Source of the DNA: an uncultured Acetatifactor sp.
GTDB taxonomy: Bacteria; Bacillota; Clostridia; Lachnospirales; Lachnospiraceae
Assembly: GCA_910587555.1 (NCBI GenBank)
Contig: CAJULV010000051.1
Span: 1-28,935, forward strand
DNA length: 28,935 nt
Direction of reading: 5' to 3'
Part shown: positions 14,506-23,326 of the stretch, one piece after another
How the letters are laid out: every line of letters begins with the position of its first letter
Numbering within the stretch: position 1 is the first letter of the stretch
Program-made: the position numbers and the translations under genes
Notes under the pieces: generated by a model
What the model saw: the letters and a program-made list of their open reading frames with translations, nothing else
Database searches by the model: none
What the model was told of the DNA's origin: nothing

Positions 14506-15945
14506 CTACTTCAGGGCATCCATGGGATCTTTGCCCGGTATGCCGGGTTCTGTCATATGATAAGGGTCCAATATGTTGGTCAGCTGTTCCTCATTCATAA
14601 TGCCCTTTTCCAGAATCAGCTTCCGGACAGGCTGGTTGGTCCGAAGGGCTTCCTTGGCAATCTCAGCGGCTTTATCATAGCCTACATAGGGGCAGATGGC
14701 CGTGATGATGCCCACGCTGTTCTCCACCATCATGCGGCAGTGGTCCGCATTGGCGGTGATGCCCACGATACAGTTGTCCACCAGAGTCTTAACCGCGAAG
14801 GTAAGAGTCTCAATGGACTGGAACAGCTTATAGAAAATAATGGGTTCAAAGGCATTCAACTCCAGCTGGCCGGCTTCTGCAGCCATGGTAATGGTGACGT
14901 CATTGCCGATGATATTAAAACATACCTGGTTTACCACCTCGGGAATGACAGGATTGATTTTTCCGGGCATGATGGAAGAGCCGTTCTGCTTTGCGGGCAG
15001 GTTAATCTCGCCGAAGCCTGTCTTGGGTCCGGAGGACATCAGGCGCAGGTCGTTGGACATTTTGGACAGGTTCACCGCGCAGTTTTTTGTGATGCCGGAT
15101 ACCACGGCGTAGCTGTCCAGATTCTGGGTGGCGTCAATCATATCGTAGGACTGTACCAGGTCCTGACCGGTGATAATTGCCATATTTTTGACTACACGGC
15201 GGAAATACTGTACATCGGCGTTCAGGCCCGTACCGATGGCCGTGCCGCCCAGGTTCAGGCTCTTGATTTCCTCCTTGGCAGTGTCAAAGCGCCGGATATC
15301 ACGGCTGATGGCGGAAGCATAGGCATGGAATTCCTGCCCCAGGCGAATAGGGACCGCATCCTGCAGCTGGGTTCTGCCCATTTTGATGACGGAATCAAAT
15401 TCCTCGGACTTCTTCAGCAGGGCATCCTCCAGGCGCTTCAGCTGCTCCTGGGCATCGTCAATGAGCTTCAGGGCCGCCATTTTGCCGCAGGAGGGGAACA
15501 CGTCGTTTGTGGACTGGCCGAAATTCACATGGTCGTTGGGGTTTACAATCGTGTAGTCGCCCTTTTTGCCGCCCAGGATTTCAATTGCGCGGTTGGCGAT
15601 TACCTCGTTTGCGTTCATGTTCAGGGATGTGCCGGCACCGCCCTGGATGGGGTCTACGATAAACTGGCTGTGAAGCTTGCCGGAGATGATTTCGTCGCAG
15701 GCTTTTACGATGGCATCGGTACGCTTTTTATCCAGTTCTCCCACCTCAAAATTAGTGATGGCAGCTGCCTTCTTGATCTGGGCTACGCTGTTGATCATTT
15801 CCTTGTGCATCTTCAGGCCGGTAATGTAAAAGTTCTCGTAGGCCCGAAGCGTCTGTACGCCGTAGTAGGCATCTTCAGGGACTTCCTTTTCACCGATGGA
15901 GTCGTGCTCTAGCCGGTATTTTTTCTGTTCTTCGTTTACGTTCAT
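14506..15945 (-). CDS. aspA: Aspartate ammonia-lyase (aspartase)
   Basis: A 479-residue enzyme of the fumarase/aspartase superfamily that reversibly splits aspartate into fumarate and ammonia. It starts MNVNEEQKKYRLEHDSIGEKE and has VDPIQGGAGTSLNMNANEV, NFGQSTNDVFP, KMGRTQLQDAVPIRLGQEF, and the signature loop GSSIMPGKINP (322-332) with the catalytic serine. The many aligned blocks fit E. coli and Bacillus aspartases rather than fumarase C: GRTQLQDA, as in E. coli AspA, and TGLNADVQY. The closing PYHMTEPGIPG is typical of Firmicutes aspartases. GGAG seven bases before the ATG supports 15945 over the upstream ATG at 15972. It is divergent from a LysR gene, with palindromes in the shared promoter region, and malic enzyme follows. 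Confidence 0.94.
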   Translation of the reverse strand: MNVNEEQKKYRLEHDSIGEKEVPEDAYYGVQTLRAYENFYITGLKMHKEMINSVAQIKKAAAITNFEVGELDKKRTDAIVKACDEIISGKLHSQFIVDPIQGGAGTSLNMNANEVIANRAIEILGGKKGDYTIVNPNDHVNFGQSTNDVFPSCGKMAALKLIDDAQEQLKRLEDALLKKSEEFDSVIKMGRTQLQDAVPIRLGQEFHAYASAISRDIRRFDTAKEEIKSLNLGGTAIGTGLNADVQYFRRVVKNMAIITGQDLVQSYDMIDATQNLDSYAVVSGITKNCAVNLSKMSNDLRLMSSGPKTGFGEINLPAKQNGSSIMPGKINPVIPEVVNQVCFNIIGNDVTITMAAEAGQLELNAFEPIIFYKLFQSIETLTFAVKTLVDNCIVGITANADHCRMMVENSVGIITAICPYVGYDKAAEIAKEALRTNQPVRKLILEKGIMNEEQLTNILDPYHMTEPGIPGKDPMDALK

Positions 15946-16058
15946 GTTTCTTCTCCGTTTTCGTTCCTTCATATTAAATTACAGTATTCTTTTACACATC
16001 CATGCCGGACTGCGGCGTTTTATCTGCCGGAAAAGCAGCCGCGCAGTGTCTGTATGGC

Positions 16059-16087
16059 TTGACTTAACTATATATCCGGTGTACAAT
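16059..16087 (+). promoter_or_regulatory. Probable promoter of the LysR-type gene
   Basis: TTGACT (16059-16064) and TACAAT (16082-16087) are spaced by 17 bases. The predicted start lies just before the second palindrome at 16117-16136. Confidence 0.6.
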
Positions 16088-16099
16088 ATTTGCAAATAT
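16067..16099 (-). promoter_or_regulatory. Probable aspA promoter overlapped by a 14-base palindrome
   Basis: On the minus strand, TTGCAA (16090-16095) and TATAGT (16067-16072) are 17 bases apart. A perfect palindrome, ATATTTGCAAATAT (16086-16099), covers the -35, a position where a LysR-type protein could repress or compete. Confidence 0.5.
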
Positions 16100-16116
16100 A
16101 TATAAAAGTATAATTC

Positions 16117-16136
16117 ATATAGTCTGCAAACTATAT
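16117..16136. promoter_or_regulatory. Inverted repeat, likely LysR-type operator
   Basis: ATATAGT CTGCAA ACTATAT has perfect seven-base arms and satisfies the T-N11-A rule for LysR-type sites. It shares TGCAAA and a TATAT flank with the palindrome at 16086-16099, 34 bases away by centres, suggesting a pair of sites for the LysR protein encoded next door. Confidence 0.65.
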
Positions 16137-16178
16137 CTATTCAGTGCCGCCGTACAGCAGGTTTAACAGGAGGTGTCC

Positions 16179-17111
16179 GTGTTTCAGGGAAGGAATTACG
16201 TCTACGAGGTATATAGGGAAATGAGTTTCTCAAAGGCGGCAAAAAATCTGTTTATCAGCCAGCCGTCTCTGAGCGCAGCGGTGAAGAAGGCGGAAACCCA
16301 GATTGGTTTTCCGGTTTTTGACAGAAGCTCCAATCCGATCCGGCTGACGGAGCTGGGAAAGGAGTACATCCGCTCCATAGAGCGTATCATGGAGGTGGAG
16401 CAGGGGTTTGAGAATTATGTCAGGGATATGCAGGAGCTGAAAAGCGGAAGAATCGCCATAGGCGCCACCAACCTGTTTGCGTCCTATGTGCTGCCGCCGC
16501 TGCTGTCCCGTTTTACGGATGCCTTTCCCATGATTCATGTGGACCTGGTGGAAGCCCCCACCGCCGAACTGGGGGAGAAGCTTTTTTCGGGTACGCTGGA
16601 TCTGATGATAGACAACCAGGTAATGGATGACGCGGTGTATGAAAAGACCTTTTTCTGCCAGGAACACCTGCTGCTGGTGGTGCCCAGGCATTTTACTTCC
16701 AATGAAAAACTCAAAGAGTATATGCTTACCATTTCGGATGTGAAGGCGGGCAGGCATCTGGAGGCCCATATTCCGTCCGTGCCGCTGGAATTTTTCCGGA
16801 GAGAGCCTTTTCTGCTGTTGAAGGGCGGCAATGATACCCGGATCCGTGCGGAGAAAATCTGCAGGGACAGCGGGCATTTTTTCCCCAAAATCAGGCTGGA
16901 GCTGGCGCAGCAGATTACGGCCTATCATCTATCGAGATACGGTATGGGCATTTCCTTTAACGGGGACGTGCTGATTCGGCATATGCCGGATGACGGCAGT
17001 CTTGTCTTCTATAAGCTGGGGTATCCGGATGCCGTGCGGAACGTGAATTTTTTCTGTAAAAGGAACCGCTATATGTCCAGGGTAGTGAGCGAATTCCTGA
17101 AACTCATCTGA
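16179..17111 (+). CDS. LysR-family transcriptional regulator, divergent from aspA
   Basis: A 310-residue LysR-type regulator. The N-terminal winged helix is YVYEVYREMSFSKAAKNLFISQPSLSAAVKKAETQIG with FDRSSNPIRLTELG after it, the typical family pattern. Residues about 85-310 form the effector-binding fold, starting SGRIAIGATNLFASYVLPPLLSRF. LysR proteins commonly control a divergently transcribed metabolic gene with a small ligand; aspartase is the obvious target here, with an aspartate- or dicarboxylate-like effector as an inference. The GTG at 16179 sits five bases after AGGAGG (16168-16173); an in-frame GTG at 16173 overlaps that ribosome site and is rejected. Two related palindromes lie in the intergenic region. 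Confidence 0.92.
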   Translation: MFQGRNYVYEVYREMSFSKAAKNLFISQPSLSAAVKKAETQIGFPVFDRSSNPIRLTELGKEYIRSIERIMEVEQGFENYVRDMQELKSGRIAIGATNLFASYVLPPLLSRFTDAFPMIHVDLVEAPTAELGEKLFSGTLDLMIDNQVMDDAVYEKTFFCQEHLLLVVPRHFTSNEKLKEYMLTISDVKAGRHLEAHIPSVPLEFFRREPFLLLKGGNDTRIRAEKICRDSGHFFPKIRLELAQQITAYHLSRYGMGISFNGDVLIRHMPDDGSLVFYKLGYPDAVRNVNFFCKRNRYMSRVVSEFLKLI

Positions 17112-17248
17112 AGATACCGGGCAGGGAAATTCTAAGGAATATGTCATGGTATTGTGCCTTGTGCAGACAGGGGAAGTGTGGTATTCTATTTGTGTAAAAC
17201 GACGGGCAGGGATGCGGGTTAACGGTAAAGGAAAGTCAGGAGAAGGCG

Positions 17249-17461
17249 ATGTTTGGAAAAAAACGGATACGGCAGACGGATTACGACAGAGAAAACTGGA
17301 AACCTGTTTTAAGGTGCAGCATCTGCAACGGGGAGCGGGTTGCGGGATTTAAAAACATACACACCGGCGAATTCCGGGAGGAGTGCTTCATCCGGAACGA
17401 CGCGGAACTGGAAGCATTCATGTATAAATACGCGATTACGGATTTACCCAAAGAATATTGA
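17249..17461 (+). CDS. Small CxxC protein of unknown function
   Basis: A 70-residue soluble protein, MFGKKRIRQTDYDRENWKPV at the start, then LRCSICNGERVAGFKNIHTG, with one CxxC pair (23 and 26), and a C-terminal half rich in acidic and aromatic residues. The look is that of a widely found, uncharacterised small protein of Clostridia; I cannot name a function. GGAGAAGGCG lies directly before the ATG. It ends 62 bases before sbcD in the same direction and may share its transcript. One CxxC could bind metal in a dimer. Confidence 0.8.
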   Translation: MFGKKRIRQTDYDRENWKPVLRCSICNGERVAGFKNIHTGEFREECFIRNDAELEAFMYKYAITDLPKEY

Positions 17462-17523
17462 AGCAGGCGGAAAGTACGGATGAAGGCATTTTGCGTGGCT
17501 GAAATGCCAGATGGGGGAGTTCT

Positions 17524-18753
17524 ATGAAGTTTCTGCACATATCGGATTTACATATCGGAAAGCGTGTCAATGAGTTTTCCATGATTGAAGATCAAAAGCA
17601 TATATTGAACCAGATATTGCGTACGGTTGACAGGGAAGGGGCGGAGGCGGTTCTGATTGCCGGAGACATATATGACAAGCCTGTTCCCTCCGCGGAAGCC
17701 GTGCAGGTATTTGATGCCTTTCTGACGGCGCTTGCAGACAGGAAGAAGCGTGTGTTTGTCGTCAGCGGGAACCATGATTCGCCGGAGCGGATCGCTTTTG
17801 GGGCGCAGCTGATGAGCGGACGGGGGGTGCATATGTCTCCGGTGTACGATGGGGAAGTCAGCGGGATTCCCCTGAAGGATGAATACGGGGAGCTGTTTGT
17901 GTACCTGCTGCCTTTTGTGAAGCCGGCCACCGTACGCCATGCCCTGGAAAAACAGAGTGCCGGGGGAAACGGGGAAACCACGGAAGCCGGGAGTGTTCAG
18001 GGAAACCGGGATATCTCGGAAAAGCAGGGATACCCGCTTCCGGAAACCTACCAGGATGCCGTAAGGGCCGCAGTTGGTCGGATGGGGATAGACCCCGGGA
18101 AGCGCAATATCCTGGTGGCGCATCAGTTTGTCACAGGTGCGGGGCGCTGTGACTCGGAGGATGCGGCGGTGGGCGGCCTGGACAATGTGGATGCGGAGGT
18201 GTTTGAGGGGTTTGACTATGCCGCGCTGGGGCATATCCACAGCCCTCAGTCTGTGGGGCGGGAGTGCGTCCGCTACTGCGGTACGCCGTTGAAATATTCC
18301 TTTTCCGAGGCGGAGCAGGTAAAATCCGTCACGGTCCTGGAGATGAGGGAGAAGGGGGATGTGAGGATTTCCACAGTGCCGCTGGTGCCCCTGCGGGATA
18401 TGCGGAAAATCAGGGGGACTTATCTGGAGGTGACAGCGAAGCCTTTCTACCAGGATTTTGACAGGGAGGATTACATCCAGGTGACATTGACGGATGAGGA
18501 GGATATACCTGACGGCCTGCAGAAGCTTCGAATCATTTATCCGAATTTAATGCGTCTTTCCTATGATAACCGGCGGACCAGGCAGGAGAACAGCATTGAG
18601 GCGGCGGAGGCTGTGGAACGGAAATCGGAACTGGAGCTTTTCGGTGAATTTTATGAGCTGCAGAATAACCGTCCCATGAATGAGGAACAGGCGGAGTTTG
18701 TGGGCAGGATTCTGGAAGGGCTGAAGGGAGAAGACGGGGGAAGGAAAGTATGA
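17524..18753 (+). CDS. sbcD: Exonuclease subunit SbcD
   Basis: A 409-residue calcineurin-like phosphoesterase, the nuclease half of the SbcCD (Mre11-Rad50-like) complex that opens DNA hairpins and blocked ends. Metal-binding motifs are in order: D8 and H10 in SDLHIG, D48 in AGDIYD, N83-H84-D85 in SGNHDS, then the histidines of VAHQFV and LGHIHS. The capping domain follows (about 280-409). The insert at about 140-175 (EKQSAGGNGETTEAGSVQG) is low in complexity and looks like a loop expansion. GGGGGAG precedes the ATG. Its last four bases (ATGA) overlap the sbcC start, so the two subunits are translationally coupled. Confidence 0.96.
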   Translation: MKFLHISDLHIGKRVNEFSMIEDQKHILNQILRTVDREGAEAVLIAGDIYDKPVPSAEAVQVFDAFLTALADRKKRVFVVSGNHDSPERIAFGAQLMSGRGVHMSPVYDGEVSGIPLKDEYGELFVYLLPFVKPATVRHALEKQSAGGNGETTEAGSVQGNRDISEKQGYPLPETYQDAVRAAVGRMGIDPGKRNILVAHQFVTGAGRCDSEDAAVGGLDNVDAEVFEGFDYAALGHIHSPQSVGRECVRYCGTPLKYSFSEAEQVKSVTVLEMREKGDVRISTVPLVPLRDMRKIRGTYLEVTAKPFYQDFDREDYIQVTLTDEEDIPDGLQKLRIIYPNLMRLSYDNRRTRQENSIEAAEAVERKSELELFGEFYELQNNRPMNEEQAEFVGRILEGLKGEDGGRKV

Positions 18754-21700
18754 AGCCGGTAAAATTGATTATAAGCGCCTTCGGGCCATATGCGGACAGG
18801 ACTGAAATAGACTTTGACAGATTCGGCGGGAGCGGCCTGTATCTGATTACCGGCGATACGGGAGCGGGTAAGACCACTGTTTTTGACGCGATTACCTTTG
18901 CGCTGTATGGGGAAGCCAGCGGAGGCGTGCGGACTTCGGATATGTTCCGCAGCAAATATGCGGCGGATACCGTACCCACCTATGTGGAATTTACATTCCT
19001 GTATGGCGACAAACAGTATTTTGTAAAGCGGAATCCCGAATATTACAGGCCTAAGAAGAGAGGGACAGGGTACACTGTCATGGATGCCGATGCAGAACTG
19101 GTATACCCTGACGGCAGGCCGCCGGTGACGAAGACGAAGGATGTGACCAGGGCGGTGACGGAACTGATCGGGCTGGACTGCAGGCAGTTTACCCAGATTG
19201 TCATGATTGCCCAGGGGGATTTCCAGAAGCTTCTGCTGGCGGAGACAAAGGAGCGCAGCATTATTTTCCGGAAGATCTTCAATACAGCCCTTTACCAGAA
19301 TGTGCAGGAGCGGCTGAAGACGGAGGTCAGGCAGCAGGAGCAGGACTACAATGAATTAAAGCGCAGCATCAGCCAGTATATGGATGGAATTGTATATCAG
19401 GATGCGGAGGATGTGCGCCCGGCCATGAAGCTGAAGGAGCTGCAGAAGGAAACGTTTAACGGCCGGATAAGTGAGGGCATGGAGCTGCTGGACGAACTGT
19501 GCAGAGAGGACGGTCGGACGCTGGAGGCCATGGATGCGGAACTGGAAGCGCTGGAGGAGAAAATACGGAAGGAAGAGCAGCTGCTGGGCAGTATCGGGCA
19601 TGTGAAGGAGCAGAGAAAAGCACTGGAGGAGACGCAGAGGCAGTTGGAGGAACTGCAGCCGGAGCTTATCAGAAAGAAAGAAATCCATGAGGAGGCAAGG
19701 CAGGCGGGCGGCGAGTGCAGCCTGCTGGAAGCCCGGATTCAGCAGGAGAAGCGGAATCTGGATCTTTTTGACGCGCTGGAAACGGAGAGGAAACTGCAGC
19801 GGACGGACCAGCAGGCAATTGCGGAGGAAAGGGTGCGGAGGGAAGCTCTTGCCGGGCAGAGGCAGGCCTGCGTGGATATGCTGGTGCAGCAGCAGGCGCG
19901 TTATCAGTCCCTGGAAACGGCGGGGCAGGAAAAGGAGCGCCTGGAAAATCAGAGGAAGAATGCCCGGCAGCGGAAACAGAACCTGCAGCAGCAGTCTGCG
20001 GCATGGGAGCAGGAAATCAAGGGGCAGGAAAATACAGAGAAGGAGATATCGAAAAAAAGAAGAAGAGAAGACGAATTATCATCTGTTATTGATGAATTGC
20101 AGAAGAATGAAGACCTTCTTGCCGACCGGGACGAAATGCTTTTCACCGTGGACGGGATAGGGAAAAAGCTGGGAGAAAGGCGGGAAAGCCTGGATGAATT
20201 GAAGAAGGCGCTGAATCAGATAAGGCAGGAGAAGGAAGCTGCTGCCGCCGCGTTGGAGGAACTGTCCGCCCGGGAGGAGCAGGCGCTGAAGGAGGAAAAG
20301 GAACGGAGAGAGGAACAGGAGCGGCTGAAAGGCATCCGTGAGAAAGAGATTGCATACCGCAGACGGGCGGAGGATGTGCAGGAGCGGCTGGATTGTTTTC
20401 TGGAACAGGCGGAACAGCTGAAAGCTTCCGAGGAACAGGCAGGCGAGCTGAAGCAGGCCTGTGAACGGCATTACGCGGCTGCCGAGAAGCAGAGGGAGGC
20501 AGGGAAGGCTTATGCAGAGGAATGGGAGCGGATTCACGATGCCGAAGCGCACAGGCTGCTTTTAGCGGGGAAGCGGGATAAACTACGGGAAGCGGAGAAG
20601 GCATGCGGGAGCCTGGCCGAAGAGGAGGCATTGTGGGAAGAAAACCGGGATAAACTGGAACGTATCCGGCAGGATTACAGGGCCGCTTCGGATGAAAAGG
20701 AAAAGCTGGGAGATGCGTACCGGAAACTGGAACAGTGTTTCCTGGACGCTCAGGCAGGGCTTCTGGCAAGGGAGCTGAAGGAGGGGGAGGCATGTCCTGT
20801 CTGCGGTTCCCTGCACCATCCCCTTCCGGCGCGGATTCAGGAGCATGTGCCGGAGAAGGACGAACTGGAAGCGAAAAAGCAGCTTCTCTCGGCGGCAGAG
20901 GAGAAGGCGGCGCGCCTCAGCACAAATGCCGGGAACCTGGGAGAACGGCTGGAGGAACAATGGCGTAAAATCGGCAGGCAGGCTTCGGAATTGTTTGAAA
21001 TGCTGTATGCCCTGGATGGGGAAAACGCCTGGGCAGAAACCCGGTCGGTACAGGAACCCGTGCCGGAAGCGTTTCGAAAAATGCTGTCGGAAGCGGGAAA
21101 GGGGATAGCGGATATGGCGCAGGGGCTTGAACAGGAACTGGGGAAAGCGGAGAAAACATGCCTTCGGAAGAAGAAATTGGACACCCTGCTCAAGGATGCG
21201 GAGATTCTGCAGAAGGAACTGGACGACCGACAGCAGGCGGCAAGACAGGCGTTTCACACGGCGGAGGGCCAGCTGGAAGAGCGACGGAAGCAGTGGAAGA
21301 ACCTGATCCTGGCACTGGATTTTCCGGGTGTACTGACAGGAGAAACGCCGGGAAAGGGCAGCTGTGATGCGGATGCCCTGAAAAAAATGTCCGAATATCT
21401 GCAGGAGGAGCGGAAACAGGCTAGGGAAGCGTTGCAGGAGGCGCAGTCAGGCTGCAGGCGGCTGGAAGCGCTGGAGGCAAGGTCTGTGGAGGCGGAAAAG
21501 GAGAAGCGGAACCTGGAGACCGAAATCCACAGCCGGAAGGAGGATTTGGCACAGCTGAAGGGCCGGGAGGATGCCGCAGAAAGGCAGTTTTCCAGGGAAA
21601 ATGAAAGGATGCTTGGTTTTCTGGAGGATGCGGATTTACGGATAAAGGAACAGGAGGAAATCAGACATTCGAAATTCCGAATACATTATCACGATAAACA

Positions 21701-23237
21701 GGTTTTCCTGGAGTCCTACATGGAGGATTTGGCGCGCTGGCGGAAGGAAATCGCAGACGAGATCAGTCATCGGGAGCAGATAAAAGCGGACAGGCTTCGG
21801 AGAGAAGACGAGCGGATCCGGATCAGGGAATTGCTGAACGAAGAGGAGAAGGAACTGACGGCGGCGAAGAGCAGAAGAGCGGAAAAGGCCAGGCAGCTTC
21901 TGGAGAACCTGCGGATGTGCCTGGGGCAGGGGAATGATGGCCTCCAGGTGCCTGAAAGGGACAGGGAAATTGCGGAAATACAGGCTGCGCTGGCATCGGA
22001 TGGGGGAAACGCATTTGGGGGAGAGCAGGATTCCCCTGCGGCTTCCGGGACCGGGCGTAAGGGGGAAGAGGCGCTGAGAAGGCTTCTTTTTGATACGGAG
22101 AAAAAACTGGAAGAGGAATTGACTCTGCTTGAGTCCGAATCAGAGCAAAACCGGGAAGCGCTGCGAATTCGGCAGGAGCTTGGGCGCCTGATTCCCGGGA
22201 CGGAGGAAGCACTCAGGAAGCTGGATGAGGAAATACGGAAATCGGAGCTTGCTGTCGCAGGAAAGGATGCGGCGCTTAGCGCGCGGAAAGAGAAAATAGA
22301 TATGCTGCTCCAACAGTCAGGCGGAGGGACAAGGGAGGGCTGCGAGGAAAAGATTGCATGGCTTGGGAATCGCAAAGCTTCACTGGAAGCGGCATTGAAG
22401 GCGGCAGAGGAAGCCTGGACGGAATGCAGTACGCGGAGCGAGCGCCTGGCGTCGGCGGCGGACATGCTCCGGAGGCAGCTTGAAGGGACCGGGGCGGCCG
22501 GGTGTATGGAGGAAGGGGAAGTGCTGGCCAGAAAGCTTCAGTGGCAGGAGAAGAAAAAGCTGCTGGGCGGAAGGCGCGACGGAAAGAACAGGGCGCTTCT
22601 GCAGAACAGAGACATCCTGTCAAAGGTGAGGATGCGGCAGGAAGACATAGTTGTAGTAGAAAAGAAATACATGTGGATGAAGGCTCTGTCAGATACTGCC
22701 AACGGCACTTTGAGCGGCAAGCAGAAGATTGAACTGGAAACCTATATTCAGATGACCTATTTTGACCGTATCATAAGAAGGGCGAATCTGCGCCTCCTGA
22801 CCATGAGCAGCGGGCAATACGAGCTGAAAAGGGTGCAGGAGGCAGAGAACCTCAACAGGAAGGCCGGGCTGGAACTATGCGTCACAGACCATTACAATGC
22901 CACGGAGCGAAGCGTGAAAACCCTGTCTGGCGGAGAGTCATTCCAGGCATCCCTGTCCCTTGCCCTGGGGCTGGCGGATGAAATTCAGTCTTATGCGGGG
23001 GGAATCCGGATGGACTCCATGTTTGTGGACGAGGGTTTCGGCTCCCTGGACGAGGATTCACTGAACCAGGCGATAAAGGCACTGACACGGCTCACGGAAG
23101 GAAACCGCCTGGTGGGCATCATATCCCATGTGTCCGAACTGAAGGACAGGATTGACAGGAAAATTATTGTTACGAAATCAAGAAGCAGGGACGGCATTAC
23201 CAGCATGGCCAGGGTGGAGTCTTCCCTGTATTCATGA
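18750..23237 (+). CDS. sbcC: Exonuclease subunit SbcC, unusually long
   Basis: The ATPase and coiled-coil subunit of SbcCD. Walker A is GDTGAGKT (35-42), the Q-loop IAQGDFQKLLL is near 155, the zinc hook is CPVC (682 and 685, in GEACPVCGSLHHP), the signature LSGGE is at 1392-1396, and Walker B with D-loop is FVDEGFGSLD near 1430. The protein has 1495 residues, against about 1050 in E. coli. The arm before the hook is about 480-500 residues but the returning arm is about 650, so they are not equal unless breaks or loops fill the difference. The extra length lies mainly at about 780-1330, dense in Glu, Lys, Arg and Ala, and low-complexity loops occur (for example ASDGGNAFGGEQDSPAASG). I see no frameshift. 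It overlaps sbcD by four bases. Confidence 0.95.
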   Translation: MKPVKLIISAFGPYADRTEIDFDRFGGSGLYLITGDTGAGKTTVFDAITFALYGEASGGVRTSDMFRSKYAADTVPTYVEFTFLYGDKQYFVKRNPEYYRPKKRGTGYTVMDADAELVYPDGRPPVTKTKDVTRAVTELIGLDCRQFTQIVMIAQGDFQKLLLAETKERSIIFRKIFNTALYQNVQERLKTEVRQQEQDYNELKRSISQYMDGIVYQDAEDVRPAMKLKELQKETFNGRISEGMELLDELCREDGRTLEAMDAELEALEEKIRKEEQLLGSIGHVKEQRKALEETQRQLEELQPELIRKKEIHEEARQAGGECSLLEARIQQEKRNLDLFDALETERKLQRTDQQAIAEERVRREALAGQRQACVDMLVQQQARYQSLETAGQEKERLENQRKNARQRKQNLQQQSAAWEQEIKGQENTEKEISKKRRREDELSSVIDELQKNEDLLADRDEMLFTVDGIGKKLGERRESLDELKKALNQIRQEKEAAAAALEELSAREEQALKEEKERREEQERLKGIREKEIAYRRRAEDVQERLDCFLEQAEQLKASEEQAGELKQACERHYAAAEKQREAGKAYAEEWERIHDAEAHRLLLAGKRDKLREAEKACGSLAEEEALWEENRDKLERIRQDYRAASDEKEKLGDAYRKLEQCFLDAQAGLLARELKEGEACPVCGSLHHPLPARIQEHVPEKDELEAKKQLLSAAEEKAARLSTNAGNLGERLEEQWRKIGRQASELFEMLYALDGENAWAETRSVQEPVPEAFRKMLSEAGKGIADMAQGLEQELGKAEKTCLRKKKLDTLLKDAEILQKELDDRQQAARQAFHTAEGQLEERRKQWKNLILALDFPGVLTGETPGKGSCDADALKKMSEYLQEERKQAREALQEAQSGCRRLEALEARSVEAEKEKRNLETEIHSRKEDLAQLKGREDAAERQFSRENERMLGFLEDADLRIKEQEEIRHSKFRIHYHDKQVFLESYMEDLARWRKEIADEISHREQIKADRLRREDERIRIRELLNEEEKELTAAKSRRAEKARQLLENLRMCLGQGNDGLQVPERDREIAEIQAALASDGGNAFGGEQDSPAASGTGRKGEEALRRLLFDTEKKLEEELTLLESESEQNREALRIRQELGRLIPGTEEALRKLDEEIRKSELAVAGKDAALSARKEKIDMLLQQSGGGTREGCEEKIAWLGNRKASLEAALKAAEEAWTECSTRSERLASAADMLRRQLEGTGAAGCMEEGEVLARKLQWQEKKKLLGGRRDGKNRALLQNRDILSKVRMRQEDIVVVEKKYMWMKALSDTANGTLSGKQKIELETYIQMTYFDRIIRRANLRLLTMSSGQYELKRVQEAENLNRKAGLELCVTDHYNATERSVKTLSGGESFQASLSLALGLADEIQSYAGGIRMDSMFVDEGFGSLDEDSLNQAIKALTRLTEGNRLVGIISHVSELKDRIDRKIIVTKSRSRDGITSMARVESSLYS

Positions 23238-23326
23238 CGCCGTGCGGAAGCGGATTGAGTCCGGTGTTGCCGGTTTCGGCAGGGAAAATGTGTATTTATG
23301 AAGAGCGAAAAGCGAAGGAGGAAGAA

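Noticed and set aside
14365..15912. 515-residue plus-strand reading frame opposite aspartase and the malic enzyme start
   Set aside because: It is antisense to a clear aspartase with full family motifs, has no ribosome site and reads as a shadow frame with low-complexity residues.
20143..20793. 216-residue proline-rich minus-strand frame inside sbcC
   Set aside because: An antisense artefact of the Glu- and Arg-rich coiled-coil coding sequence; the proline richness comes from complementing GAG/GGA-rich codons.
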